This document shows positions 7,973 to 17,068 of a DNA stretch of 64,000 nucleotides, piece by piece. Every line of letters begins with the position of its first letter. The stretch's first letter is position 1. The notes beneath the pieces were generated by a model. It was given only the letters and a program-made list of their open reading frames with translations, was not told the origin of the DNA and ran no database searches. The stretch comes from JBFLXR01 sp040757065 (GTDB taxonomy: Bacteria; Pseudomonadota; Gammaproteobacteria; Burkholderiales; Gallionellaceae). A program made the translations under genes and the position numbers. The stretch lies in assembly GCA_040757065.1 (NCBI GenBank), contig JBFLXR010000006.1:1-64000 (forward strand), given 5' to 3'.

Positions 7973-8419
7973 ATGACACCGTTACGCATCCTGCTTGCCC
8001 TGTGTCTGACCACCCTTGCTCCGCTTGCCGCTGCCGCCGATGATGCGCAGGCCGTGCGCGACCTGATCGGCGCGACCTTCGACACCCCGCACGCCAAAGT
8101 CGCCAGCGACCCCGTCATTGTCGAACAGGACTATGCCATCGCCAACTGGGTGCAAGGAGAAAAAGGCGGGCGCGCGTTACTGCGCAGGAAAGACGGCAAG
8201 TGGAATATCACCCTCTGCGCCGGCGACTGGCTGAAACAGGCCGACAACATGGGCAAAGCGGGCGTCCCCGCCGACGCAGCCGCCAAACTGGCGCAACGCC
8301 TGAACGAAGCCGAAAGCCGCCTGACGCCAGAACAACGCGCACAGTTCAGCCGGTTCAAACCGGAACAGGCCGCCGCAAACCACGCGGGGCACACAGACCG
8401 CCACGGGTCGCACCACTAA
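7973..8419 (+). CDS. Copper-uptake-associated secreted protein with His-rich tail
   Basis: 148 residues with a signal peptide (about 1-22, ending LAAAA). The core has VVEQDYAIANW and a GGRALLRRKDGKWNI strand pattern, then a helical stretch and the C-terminal HAGHTDRHGSHH, a metal-binding-type histidine cluster. Small proteins of this kind are found next to copper TonB receptors and are annotated as copper-uptake associated; a mechanism is not established. AAAGGAAA precedes the ATG. The position directly after the receptor fits periplasmic copper capture, which is inference. Confidence 0.7.
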   Translation: MTPLRILLALCLTTLAPLAAAADDAQAVRDLIGATFDTPHAKVASDPVIVEQDYAIANWVQGEKGGRALLRRKDGKWNITLCAGDWLKQADNMGKAGVPADAAAKLAQRLNEAESRLTPEQRAQFSRFKPEQAAANHAGHTDRHGSHH

Positions 8420-8428
8420 ATCGGGAAA

Positions 8429-9193
8429 TTACTTCAGCAGTCCGCGCGGCTTATGCTGCGCCTTGGCGAACAGGCGGTCGTACAGCCAATTGGGCAGAAG
8501 TTTGAGCATGCGTCCGACCAGCCCCATTTGCCACGGCACCACGGCGAAGCTGCACCCCTTGGCGATGACGCGCGCCATGCGGCGGGCGGCCTCGTCGGCG
8601 GGCAGGATAAAAGGCATCGGATAGGGATTGATGTCGGTCATCGGCGTCTTGATGTAGCCGGGGCAAAGCGTCACCACGCGCACGCCGCTGCCATGCAACT
8701 CGACGCGTAAGCTTTCCATATACCTGATCGCTGCGGCCTTAGAGGCGGAGTAAGCACCCGCTCCGGGCAGACCGCGAAACCCCGCCACGCTGGCAATGCC
8801 GACCAATGTCCCGCGCCCGGCGGCGCGCAACGGCGCGACAAACGGCTGAAAGGTTTTCACCATGCCGAGCACGTTGATATCCATGACCTGCTGAAATGCA
8901 TCGAGGTCTTCGGCGTATTCGGTCAGGGTGCCGACGCTGACGCCGGCATTGGCGATCACGATGTCGGGCAGACCGCCGCGCATGAAATCGTCCGCCGCGG
9001 CTTGCAGGGCCGCGCTATCGCGCACATCCAGCGTATAGACTTGCACCCGGCCGGGATAACGCCCGGCGAGGTCTTGCAGGGGCGCGGCGCGGCGGGCGAA
9101 CACCGCCACCGTCGCGCCTTGCTCAAGATAGGTTTGCGCCAGCGCATGTCCCAGCCCGCTGGACGCGCCGCTGACGACAACGCGCAGCGCCAT
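8429..9193 (-). CDS. Short-chain dehydrogenase/reductase (SDR)
   Basis: 254 residues with a classical SDR plan: cofactor motif GASSGLG (9-15), NAG at 82-84, active-site Ser135, Tyr148 and Lys152 (YSASK). The C-terminal substrate part carries a hydrophobic segment around WQMGLVGRMLKLLPNWLYDRLF, which may associate with the membrane. The ATG overlaps the dsbA stop as TAATG, so the two are translationally coupled. It is the last gene of the argS-SPOR-dsbA-SDR run. The substrate is unknown. Confidence 0.85.
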   Translation of the reverse strand: MALRVVVSGASSGLGHALAQTYLEQGATVAVFARRAAPLQDLAGRYPGRVQVYTLDVRDSAALQAAADDFMRGGLPDIVIANAGVSVGTLTEYAEDLDAFQQVMDINVLGMVKTFQPFVAPLRAAGRGTLVGIASVAGFRGLPGAGAYSASKAAAIRYMESLRVELHGSGVRVVTLCPGYIKTPMTDINPYPMPFILPADEAARRMARVIAKGCSFAVVPWQMGLVGRMLKLLPNWLYDRLFAKAQHKPRGLLK

Positions 9194-9819
9194 TAGCGCT
9201 TGCCGCCGCGATCCTTGCGCGCCAGTTCGATGACGCCGTTCAATGCGCGAATGGTTTCTTCCGGGCCGAGGCCGGTAATGGCGTATTTGCCGTCCACCAC
9301 CAGCGTGGGCGTGCCGCGAATCTGATAGCCCTCCAGCATCTGCACGCTGCGGTTCACCTTGGATTGCACCGCGAAGGAGTGCAGCGCCGCGCTGAATTTG
9401 GCGCGATCGACCCCGCGCTGCGCGACGTAAGCGGTCACTTTCGCTTCATCGCTCAGATCGGTGTTGGTTACATGCCAAGCCTTGAACAACTCGTCGTGCA
9501 GTTTTTTGTGCTGACCGAGCGCTTCCAGCGCGTAGAAGGTTTGCGCCATCAGCGTCCACGAATCGCGGAAAATTACCGGCACATAGGAAAACTGCACGTC
9601 GTTCGGCGCTTTGGCTTCCCATGCCGCCAGCAGCGGGGCCAGATGGAAGCAATGCCCGCAGGGATACGCGAAGAATTCCAGCACTTCGATTTTCTTCCCG
9701 CTGGCGACCGGCTGCGCCGGGTTCAGCAATTTGTAATCTTTACCCAGTTCGACGCCCGCAAACGCTTGCGTTGCGCACAGCATCGTCAGACCAGCCAGCA
9801 GTTGCTTGAAAAACTTCAT
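9193..9819 (-). CDS. dsbA: Thiol:disulfide interchange protein DsbA
   Basis: 208 residues. The signal peptide (about 1-21, ATQAFA) sends it to the periplasm, where DsbA introduces disulfides into exported proteins. The redox centre is FAYPCGHC with Cys54 and Cys57; CGHC in place of the enterobacterial CPHC is seen in other DsbA-like proteins. A cis-proline loop RGTPTLVVDG lies near the C-terminus. The start is preceded by TCGGGAG. It follows the SPOR gene by 17 bases. Confidence 0.92.
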   Translation of the reverse strand: MKFFKQLLAGLTMLCATQAFAGVELGKDYKLLNPAQPVASGKKIEVLEFFAYPCGHCFHLAPLLAAWEAKAPNDVQFSYVPVIFRDSWTLMAQTFYALEALGQHKKLHDELFKAWHVTNTDLSDEAKVTAYVAQRGVDRAKFSAALHSFAVQSKVNRSVQMLEGYQIRGTPTLVVDGKYAITGLGPEETIRALNGVIELARKDRGGKR

Positions 9820-9836
9820 GCGAAATCTCCCGAAAG

Positions 9837-10496
9837 TTATTGCCCACGCATTGGAGTGCTGTCCACGCCGTTTTGTTTCAGCGAGGCGCGCATTTTATTC
9901 ATCTCTTCCATATTTTTGTAAGGGCCGAGCCGCACGCGGTGACGCACGCCCTTTTCCGGCAGGTCCACGGTCTGAATGCGTGCTTCCACGCCCTGCATCG
10001 CCAGACCGGCCTTCTTCTTCTCGGCTTCTTCCATCGAAGTGTAAGAGCCCACTTGCAGATAGTATTCCTGCTTATCCGGCACCGCATCGGCCGGCTTGCT
10101 CTCTGTCGCGCCCTTCTTCACCGGCACCGTCGCTTCTTGCTTATCGGTCAGCACCTTGTAGAACTCGAAGCGCGGCTTATCGTCGCCAGCAGGTGCCGAG
10201 GCCGCTTGCGCGGGTGTCGGCGCTTGCTCGGGCGGCAGCACGGTCTTGCCGGATTCCGGTGCCTTTTTCGCTTCCGGTTTGGCGGCAGCCTTGGCATCCT
10301 TGCCTTCGGCGGGGGTGGTCTCTTTTGCCTGATCCTTGTTCACGAACGGGCTGGGCGACTTCATCACGAACCACGCCACCGCACCGGCGACGATCAGCCC
10401 CAGCACCATCCCGCTCAGCAATACCGCCAGCAGGGAACTGATGCCGGACTTTTTCTTCTTCGGCGGGGGATTGCGGCTGCTCAGGTTCTTACTCAT
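9837..10496 (-). CDS. SPOR-domain inner-membrane protein
   Basis: 219 residues. A basic N-terminus (PPPKKKKSG) precedes one TM segment (about 19-45, LLAVLLSGMVLGLIVAGAVAWFVM). A low-complexity periplasmic linker rich in K, A, E and P follows, and then a SPOR domain in the last 75 residues (YYLQVGSYTSMEEAE ... RVRLGPYKNMEEM). SPOR domains bind denuded peptidoglycan at division sites. The gene sits ten bases after argS, as in many betaproteobacteria. A role in division or envelope maintenance is inferred from the domain. Confidence 0.88.
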   Translation of the reverse strand: MSKNLSSRNPPPKKKKSGISSLLAVLLSGMVLGLIVAGAVAWFVMKSPSPFVNKDQAKETTPAEGKDAKAAAKPEAKKAPESGKTVLPPEQAPTPAQAASAPAGDDKPRFEFYKVLTDKQEATVPVKKGATESKPADAVPDKQEYYLQVGSYTSMEEAEKKKAGLAMQGVEARIQTVDLPEKGVRHRVRLGPYKNMEEMNKMRASLKQNGVDSTPMRGQ

Positions 10497-10505
10497 GCAT
10501 CATCC

Positions 10506-12245
10506 TTACATTTTTTCCGGTGCGGAAACGCCCAGCAGCGCCAGCCCGTTACGCATCACTTGCGCGGCAGCGGCGATCAAGGCCAGACGCGCGCGTTTCA
10601 CGCGTTCGTCGTCCACCAGAAAGCGGGTGCTGTTGTAGTAGCTGTGGAAATCGCTCGCCACATCCTTCAGATAGAAGGCGATCAAATGCGGTGCAAGATC
10701 GGCAGCGGCATTTTCGATCACTTGCGGGTAATCGATCAGGCGTTGCAGCAAAATCTTTTCGTTCTCGCTGTCCAGCGCGCCGGTGTCGGCCGCCGCCAGC
10801 TCCGCCGCCTCGCCGCCCCACTGCGCCAGCACGCTGTGCACGCGGGCGTGGGCGTACTGGATGTAGTACATCGGGTTTTCGTTGCTTTGCGACTTCGCCA
10901 GATCCATATCGAAATCGAGGTGCTGGTCGCTCTTGCGCAGCACATAGAAGAAACGGGTCGCTTCGTTGCCCACTTCCTTGCGCAGGTCGCGCAGCGTCAC
11001 GAATTCGCCGCTGCGGGTGGACATGGAAGCCTTCTGCCCGTCGCGGTACAGCACGGCGAATTGCACCAGTGCCACGGTCAGCTTGTCGCTGTCCAGCCCC
11101 AGCGCCTTCAGCGCGCCGGTCACACGCGGAATGTAGCCGTGGTGATCCGCGCCCCAGATGTTGATGATGCGGTCGAAACCGCGCTCGAACTTATTCAGAT
11201 GGTAGGCAATGTCGGAAGCGAAATAGGTGTACAACCCGTTTTCGCGCTGCACCACGCGGTCTTTTTCGTCGCCGAAGTCGGTCGAACGGAACCACAGCGC
11301 GCCGTCCTGACGATACAAATGCCCGTTGGCTTGCAAAGTATCGACTGCCCGCGCCACCAGCCCGGTGTCGAACAGCGATTGCTCGGAGAACCATTCGTCG
11401 AACTCGACGCGGAACTCTTGCAGGTCATCGCGGCAATCTTCCAGTTGTTCGTTCAGCGCGTGGCGGTGAATGTATGTGTAATCGCCGCCCAGCAAAGTCT
11501 TGGCATTGGCGATCAGCGCGTCCAGATGCGCGTCGGCATCGTCGTCCGCCGAAGGTACGTTTTGCATCACTGCCGCCGCTTCGCACACAAACTTTGCGCC
11601 GTGTGCGCCGTTCACTTGCTGCGCCATATCCTTCACGTAGCCGCCCTGATAAGCATTGCGCGGGAACGGCACTTCGACCTGATGCAAGGCCAGATAGCGC
11701 AACCAGGTTGAGAGCGCCAGAATATCCATCTGCCGGCCGGCATCGTTCACATAATATTCGCGTGTTACGTTGTAACCGGCGGCAGCCAGCACGCTGGACA
11801 GGCTCGCGCCATACGCCGCGCCGCGCCCGTGTCCGACATGCAGCGGGCCGGTCGGGTTGGCAGAAACGAACTCGACCTGCACTTTGCGGCCGCCGCCCGC
11901 CTTGCCGCGCCCGTAGGCTTCCTTAGCGGACAGAATGGTCTGCACGACCGCCTGCTTGGCCGCATCGGCCAAAAAAACGTTGACAAACCCGGCACCGGCG
12001 ATTTCCACCTTGCCGACTGCGACAGAGGCGGGCAGCGCGTCGATCAGCGCCTGCGCGATATCGCGCGGACTGCGGCGCAGAGGTTTAGCCAGTTGCATCG
12101 CCAGATTGCAGGCGTAATCGCCGTGCTGCGCCTGCTTGGGACGTTCCAGCACAATATCCAGCCCGGCATGCTCGGGCGCCACGGTGCGCAAAGCTTGCGC
12201 AAACAGCTCGGAGAGATGAAGTTTGAAATTGGTCACTGCGGTCAT
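10506..12245 (-). CDS. argS: Arginyl-tRNA synthetase
   Basis: 579 residues, the usual length. The class I HIGH motif appears as HVGH (136-139) within SANPTGPLHVGH. The KMSKS loop is present in the variant form KASMSTRSG. The N-terminal additional domain and the C-terminal anticodon-binding domain (LPHLIAFYLKDVASDFHSYY ... ) are complete. It charges tRNA-Arg. It is the first gene of the leftward argS-SPOR-dsbA-SDR run; the 40-base gap to the FAD dehydrogenase gene leaves little room for a promoter. Confidence 0.97.
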   Translation of the reverse strand: MTAVTNFKLHLSELFAQALRTVAPEHAGLDIVLERPKQAQHGDYACNLAMQLAKPLRRSPRDIAQALIDALPASVAVGKVEIAGAGFVNVFLADAAKQAVVQTILSAKEAYGRGKAGGGRKVQVEFVSANPTGPLHVGHGRGAAYGASLSSVLAAAGYNVTREYYVNDAGRQMDILALSTWLRYLALHQVEVPFPRNAYQGGYVKDMAQQVNGAHGAKFVCEAAAVMQNVPSADDDADAHLDALIANAKTLLGGDYTYIHRHALNEQLEDCRDDLQEFRVEFDEWFSEQSLFDTGLVARAVDTLQANGHLYRQDGALWFRSTDFGDEKDRVVQRENGLYTYFASDIAYHLNKFERGFDRIINIWGADHHGYIPRVTGALKALGLDSDKLTVALVQFAVLYRDGQKASMSTRSGEFVTLRDLRKEVGNEATRFFYVLRKSDQHLDFDMDLAKSQSNENPMYYIQYAHARVHSVLAQWGGEAAELAAADTGALDSENEKILLQRLIDYPQVIENAAADLAPHLIAFYLKDVASDFHSYYNSTRFLVDDERVKRARLALIAAAAQVMRNGLALLGVSAPEKM

Positions 12246-12285
12246 GGTTACACCTATGGGGAAGCCCCCGGAATCAAGACGCGGA

Positions 12286-13695
12286 TTATATCACCTTGCC
12301 CGGATTCATCCGATTATGCGGATCGAGTGCGCGCTTCAGGCTACGCATCAGCTCCAGTTCGAGTGCGCTCTTGTAATGCGTAATCTCTTCGCGCTTGAGC
12401 TGCCCCAAGCCGTGCTCGGCGCTGATACTGCCGTTCAGCCGGGCAACAATCTCGTACACAATGCGGTTGGCAGCCAGACTCCGATACTCGATAAACTCGA
12501 AATTTTGCGCTGGATCGGGCATCGAAGCGTTGTAATGAATATTGCCGTCGCCGATGTGCCCGAAGGCCACGATGCGGATACCGGGATAAGCTGTACGCAA
12601 GGCCGCTGTAGCCGATTCGATGAATTCCGCCACCCGGCTGATCGGCACCGCCACATCGTGTTTGAGGCTAATCCCCTCGCACTTTTGCGCCTCGCTGATA
12701 TTTTTGCGCAACCGCCACCAGGTTTCGGCATGCGCCTTATCGGTCGTCACCTGATACTCGAGAATGCCGCTGCCGAATGCCTGCAACGCCGCACGCAGCG
12801 GGGCATCCAGCGCCACCGGCAGCACATCCGATAGCTCGGTCAGCACCAGCCAGTCGTGCCGGGTAGCAAACGGCTCGCGCACATCCTCGATATGCTTGAA
12901 CACCAGATCGAGACAGGAACGGGAAATAATCTCGAAACTGCCGATGGCATCGCCGCAGTTTGCACGCAAATGCGCCAGCAACTTCACGGCTTCGGCCGGA
13001 TCGCGCACAGCGATACAGGCCGTCGCCGTAGACTGCGGACGCGGCCACAGCTTCAGCACGGCAGCGGTAATAATGCCCAGCGTACCTTCCGCACCGATAA
13101 ACCAGTGCTTCAGATCGTAGCCGGTATTATCCTTGCGCAACGCGCGCAGGCCATTCCAGATTTGCCCGTCCGGCAGCACCACCTCCAACCCCAGCACCAT
13201 GTCGCGCGCATTGCCGTAGCGCAGCACCCCCAACCCGCCGGCATTGGTCGAAAGATTGCCGCCGATTTCGCAATGCGGCGCAATCGCCGTCAAGCCGAGC
13301 GGAAACAGCCGTCCGGCTCGCTCGGCCGCTTCGCGCACCGCAGCCAGCTTGCAGCCGGCCTGCACGGTCAGGGTATAGTTGGTGGCATCCAATGCCAGAA
13401 TACGGTTCATGCGCGACAGGTTCACCACCAGTTGCGGCGTACCGTCGGCCAGCGGCACCGATGCACCGCACAAGCTGGTATTGCCGCCCTGCGGCACAAC
13501 AGCGACGCCTGCCTGCGCGCACAACTGCACCACAGCGGCCACCTCTTCGGTGCTGCCCGGCAACGCAACGGCCAGCGCTGCGCCGTGATAGCGCCCGCGC
13601 CAGTCGGAGGTATGCGCGGCAGCGGCTTCTCCGCACAACACCTGCTCTGCGCCGATCAAACGGCGCAACTCGGCGATAAAAGTGTCGCGCTCCAC
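12286..13695 (-). CDS. FAD-linked hydroxy-acid dehydrogenase (GlcD / D-lactate / D-2-hydroxyglutarate type)
   Basis: 469 residues starting at GTG. The FAD-binding domain shows VVPQGGNTSLCGA, NLSRMNRI and the glycine-rich GGNLSTNAGG. The C-terminal oxidase domain carries AFGHIGDGNIHYN and ISAEHGLGQLKR, typical of the GlcD/D2HGDH family, which oxidises D-2-hydroxy acids. Which acid is used cannot be read from the sequence. The start lies one base after the stop of the upstream monohaem membrane protein, so the two are co-translated and the haem protein or the bc1 complex could take its electrons (inference). Confidence 0.85.
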   Translation of the reverse strand: MERDTFIAELRRLIGAEQVLCGEAAAAHTSDWRGRYHGAALAVALPGSTEEVAAVVQLCAQAGVAVVPQGGNTSLCGASVPLADGTPQLVVNLSRMNRILALDATNYTLTVQAGCKLAAVREAAERAGRLFPLGLTAIAPHCEIGGNLSTNAGGLGVLRYGNARDMVLGLEVVLPDGQIWNGLRALRKDNTGYDLKHWFIGAEGTLGIITAAVLKLWPRPQSTATACIAVRDPAEAVKLLAHLRANCGDAIGSFEIISRSCLDLVFKHIEDVREPFATRHDWLVLTELSDVLPVALDAPLRAALQAFGSGILEYQVTTDKAHAETWWRLRKNISEAQKCEGISLKHDVAVPISRVAEFIESATAALRTAYPGIRIVAFGHIGDGNIHYNASMPDPAQNFEFIEYRSLAANRIVYEIVARLNGSISAEHGLGQLKREEITHYKSALELELMRSLKRALDPHNRMNPGKVI

Positions 13696-13696
13696 C

Positions 13697-14425
13697 TCAG
13701 GCAGCCTCTTTCGGCGCTTTCAGCATCCAGATTTGATACAGCGAAATCAGAATTTGCATGGCCATCGAAAAGCCGAGTACCGCACCGGCAACCACCACGG
13801 TATAGGCGTACACCGGATCCCATTTGGTGAGGAACCACGACAAAATATCGACGAATACCGCCAGCATCGGCGACACCACCAAAAAGCGCTTGAAGTGCAC
13901 ATTGATTTCGCACTGAATGAAAATCCAGCCGAGTGCAAACAGCAACAGGCTGATGCCGAACAAGTGAATGTGCGACAGTTTCAGCAAGCTGGCCAGCGAC
14001 ATGCCGGTATCCACTTCGGCGAACTTGTGCAACCCTTCGTACGTGGAAAAATCGGGCAGGTTCATACCGGAAGACTGCACGTGGCAGCCGAGACAGGTTT
14101 TTTGCAGAATCGGTTTGATCTTAGGCTCGAAGTCGGCCTGCGGCGCAGCATCTTTCAGCCATGCCACCACCTCGTGGCGGTCGTCTTCCTGAATATAGCC
14201 GGCCATCGGGCCGCGAATCGCCGCCTCCAGCCGCGTCCCGCTGCGGTTGCCGTAATAGCTGGTCGCCACGTCGGCCACCGACAGCCCGGGCTTGCCGTCG
14301 TTATTGACGTGGGTGACCCACAAATAGGCCGTTGCCATCAGATAGCCCATGCCGACCAACAACAAAAACGAGGTGTACAACAACTTCTCGCTCAGCGTGA
14401 GCGTGTAAAAACGGTGCTTGGACAT
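13697..14425 (-). CDS. Membrane-anchored monohaem c-type protein downstream of bc1
   Basis: 242 residues. TM1 is about 15-37; the following periplasmic part has one haem-attachment motif CLGCH at 111-115. Three or four further TM segments lie at about 152-171, 180-199 and 206-232. SHIHLFG (151-157) opens TM2 with an HxH pair that could ligate a second haem or a metal. It is located 82 bases after petC and directly before the flavin dehydrogenase gene. A role as an electron carrier between that enzyme and the bc1 complex is inferred from context; the family has no function I can name. Confidence 0.7.
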   Translation of the reverse strand: MSKHRFYTLTLSEKLLYTSFLLLVGMGYLMATAYLWVTHVNNDGKPGLSVADVATSYYGNRSGTRLEAAIRGPMAGYIQEDDRHEVVAWLKDAAPQADFEPKIKPILQKTCLGCHVQSSGMNLPDFSTYEGLHKFAEVDTGMSLASLLKLSHIHLFGISLLLFALGWIFIQCEINVHFKRFLVVSPMLAVFVDILSWFLTKWDPVYAYTVVVAGAVLGFSMAMQILISLYQIWMLKAPKEAA

Positions 14426-14507
14426 ACGATTCTCCGGTCAATAAGCGAACTCTAAAACGCCGGCGAAGCGATGTCCAGCACCGCGCGCAATTTTGCGCGT
14501 TTCTGCA

Positions 14508-15173
14508 CTACTCGATCGGCGGCTGACTATCGATGCGCCGCCAGATGCGGCGTTTCCACACATATAGCAGCATGGTCAGCACAGCCAGATAGCCAATGAC
14601 ATATTTCCCCAGCCGCCTGCGCTCGTCGGCATGCGGATCCGCCGCCCAGGTCAGAAAGGCCGTGACCTCCTTGGTGTGCTCGGCGATTTCCGCCCGCTTT
14701 TGCATGTCGGTTTCTGCAGCGATGCCCAGCACATCCGGCATACGCGTTTCCGGGAACACGGTATTCACCGTTCCGCCCTTCGCATCGGTACGATAGCCGG
14801 TCAGGTAGGAATACAAATAATGCGCCCCGCCTTCGCGCGCTGCCGCCATCAGGCTCAAATCGGGTGGCACCACCCCACCGAACGATTCGCGCGCATCGTT
14901 TTCCGACAATTGCGCCGACAGCGGCGCATCCAGCGGCTTATCGCCGCGCCAGCCGTCTACTTTGGCGGGGGCCGCGCCCAGCTTCACCAAATCGCGGTAT
15001 TTGATGTATTTCAAACTGTGGCAGCCGTTGCAGTTGGTCACTACGGTATCCATCCCGCGCAGGCGCGCCGCCAAATCGTCCGGGAGCGAACTCATGTCCA
15101 GCTTGGTTTCTTCCGCACCGGCTGTGCCGCTCAGCAGCGCCAGCAACAGGGCGCTCAACAAGGTATTACGCAT
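14508..15173 (-). CDS. petC: Ubiquinol-cytochrome c reductase, cytochrome c1
   Basis: 221 residues. A signal peptide (1-20, GTAGA) precedes the haem c motif CNGCH (48-52). The axial methionine is probably Met145 in ETRMPDV, and a single C-terminal TM anchor (about 190-207) ends in KRRIWRR. The start ATG overlaps the petB stop by eight bases, giving tight coupling; a longer reading from 15215 lies inside petB. With Rieske and cytochrome b it forms complex III, passing electrons from ubiquinol to soluble cytochrome c. Confidence 0.93.
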   Translation of the reverse strand: MRNTLLSALLLALLSGTAGAEETKLDMSSLPDDLAARLRGMDTVVTNCNGCHSLKYIKYRDLVKLGAAPAKVDGWRGDKPLDAPLSAQLSENDARESFGGVVPPDLSLMAAAREGGAHYLYSYLTGYRTDAKGGTVNTVFPETRMPDVLGIAAETDMQKRAEIAEHTKEVTAFLTWAADPHADERRRLGKYVIGYLAVLTMLLYVWKRRIWRRIDSQPPIE

Positions 15174-16410
15174 GTTTGCCTCCCTTGCGCGGTTGATGCT
15201 GCCGGTGCTGTGCATCGAGCAGGGTTTGCAGGTGCGGCGGCAAACCGCGTTTGCGCATCATGCGCTCTTCGGCCTTGGACACGAAAGGCAGACTGAGGAA
15301 CAAGGCAAAATACAAGAACGAGGCAACCCGGCCGACGATCACCGTGGCATCGGTCACCGGCTGTGCGCCGACATAACCCAGCACCAGTATGTCGATCATA
15401 AAACCGTAAAACATAATGCGGTAATACGGGCGGTAATGCGCGCCGCCGGGGATATGCGAGCGATCCATGAACGGCATCGCGGCAAAGATCATGACCGACA
15501 GCGCAATCGCCACCACCCCGCCCAGCAAATCGGGCACGGCGCGCAAAATGGCATAGAACGGCAGGAAATACCATTCCGGCACAATGTGCGGCGGCGTCTG
15601 CATGGGATTGGCCGGCACGTTGTTGGCGGCCTCGATAAAGGTGTTCGGGATAAAGAACACGAAGAAGCAGAACACGATGAGATACACCCCCAGCCCGAAC
15701 ATGTCCTTGATCGTGAAATACGGATGGAACGGGATATTGTCCTTCGCTGCGAGATTGATGCCGGAAGGGTTGCTGCTCTTCACCTTGTGCAGCGCAATCA
15801 AATGGATCACCACGGCCGCGCTGATGATGAACGGAAACAGGTAATGCAGCGCAAAAAAACGGGTCAGCGTCGCATCGCCGACACCGTAATCGCCGCGCAA
15901 CCATACCACCACCTGTTCGCCGATAAACGGCGTAGCGCGGAACAGATTGGTAATCACCGCCGCGCCCCAGTAGGACATCTGCCCCCACGGCAGCAGATAG
16001 CCCATAAAAGAAATCGCCATCAGCAGCAGCAACAGCGCCTGCCCGGTCCACCACAACAGCTCGCGCGGCTTGCGGTAGGAGCCGTAGTACAACGTACGCG
16101 CCATGTGGATATACACCACCACAAAGAATGCCGACGCACCGGTAGAATGCAAATACCGCAGCAGCCAGCCGTAATTCACATCGCGCATGATGTGCTGGAT
16201 GGAATCGAACGCCATCGCCGCATCGGCCTTGTAGTGCATGGCGAGAAAAATGCCGGTAGCCAGTTGCAACACCAGCACGAACCCGGCCAGAAAGCCGAAA
16301 TTCCACCAGTAGCTGAGATTGCGGGGCGTCGGATACTCGGTCAGCTCGTGTTTGACGAAACTGGTCAGCGGAAAGCGCCGGTCGATCCAGTGGATAGTCT
16401 GTTTCAGCAT
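15166..16410 (-). CDS. petB: Ubiquinol-cytochrome c reductase, cytochrome b
   Basis: 414 residues with eight or so TM segments. The N-terminal half has GFVLVLQLATGIFLAMHY and WLLRYLHSTGASAFF with the paired haem-ligand histidines. The Qo-site PEWY loop appears as IVPEWYFLPFYAILR. It follows petA by ten bases. The C-terminal tail (HLQTLLDAQHRQHQPRKGGKHA) is hydrophilic, consistent with a cytoplasmic extension. It holds haems bL and bH of complex III. Confidence 0.96.
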   Translation of the reverse strand: MLKQTIHWIDRRFPLTSFVKHELTEYPTPRNLSYWWNFGFLAGFVLVLQLATGIFLAMHYKADAAMAFDSIQHIMRDVNYGWLLRYLHSTGASAFFVVVYIHMARTLYYGSYRKPRELLWWTGQALLLLLMAISFMGYLLPWGQMSYWGAAVITNLFRATPFIGEQVVVWLRGDYGVGDATLTRFFALHYLFPFIISAAVVIHLIALHKVKSSNPSGINLAAKDNIPFHPYFTIKDMFGLGVYLIVFCFFVFFIPNTFIEAANNVPANPMQTPPHIVPEWYFLPFYAILRAVPDLLGGVVAIALSVMIFAAMPFMDRSHIPGGAHYRPYYRIMFYGFMIDILVLGYVGAQPVTDATVIVGRVASFLYFALFLSLPFVSKAEERMMRKRGLPPHLQTLLDAQHRQHQPRKGGKHA

Positions 16411-16420
16411 CGCCGCCTCC

Positions 16421-16936
16421 CTATGCCTTGCCGATCAGAATCTTGTCCGGCGCAATGAAGCTGTAAACCGGCACCTCCAGATTCTTCGGTGCAGGGCCGC
16501 GCACAACGCGACCGCTGCTGTCGTACATACTGCCGTGGCAAGCGCACAACCAGCCGCCCTCTTCGTTGCGGTTCGGGACACACCCCAGATGGGTGCACAC
16601 GCCGACCACCACCAACCACTCCGGTTTCTGTACGCGCTTGCCGTCTTCCTCCGGCGCCAGCTTGCCGGGGGTGGATTGCGCCAGCCTGATCTGTTCTTCG
16701 GTGCGATGCACCACGAATACCGGCTTGCCCTGCCATGCTACGGTATGCACCCCGCCGGGCGGAATATCGGACAGATTGACCTCGGTCACCGATTTCGCCA
16801 ATACATCGTCGCTAGGATTCATACTGCTGACGAACGGCCAGCACGCCGCCGCCGCACCGGATACGCCCATCGCCGTGGTGACTTTGCTCAAGAAATCGCG
16901 TCGTTCCGGATTTTCGATTGTTTCGCTGTCCGCCAT
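16421..16936 (-). CDS. petA: Ubiquinol-cytochrome c reductase, Rieske iron-sulfur subunit
   Basis: 171 residues from the ATG preceded by GGGGAGG; an ATG 18 bases upstream lacks a site. The twin-arginine signal-anchor RRDFLSK (12-18) leads a single TM segment. The 2Fe-2S centre uses CTHLGC (114-119) and CACHGS (131-136), with Cys114, His116, Cys131 and His134 as ligands. CACHGS replaces the commoner CPCHGS. It is the first gene of the petABC run. Confidence 0.94.
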   Translation of the reverse strand: MADSETIENPERRDFLSKVTTAMGVSGAAAACWPFVSSMNPSDDVLAKSVTEVNLSDIPPGGVHTVAWQGKPVFVVHRTEEQIRLAQSTPGKLAPEEDGKRVQKPEWLVVVGVCTHLGCVPNRNEEGGWLCACHGSMYDSSGRVVRGPAPKNLEVPVYSFIAPDKILIGKA

Positions 16937-17068
16937 ACCGCCTCCCCGCATCAAACATATTAGAAAGTGCTGATACTATGCCGATTGGCGGGGCAGACAA
17001 TCCCCCGGAAGGATTAATGCAACTTGCTGATTGTATAGCCCGTTCGGGCTAGCGCACCGTATGGAAAG

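Noticed and set aside
17036..17051. Hairpin TAGCCCG-TT-CGGGCTA as priA terminator
   Set aside because: Perfect stem, but no T-run on either strand, so not called a terminator.
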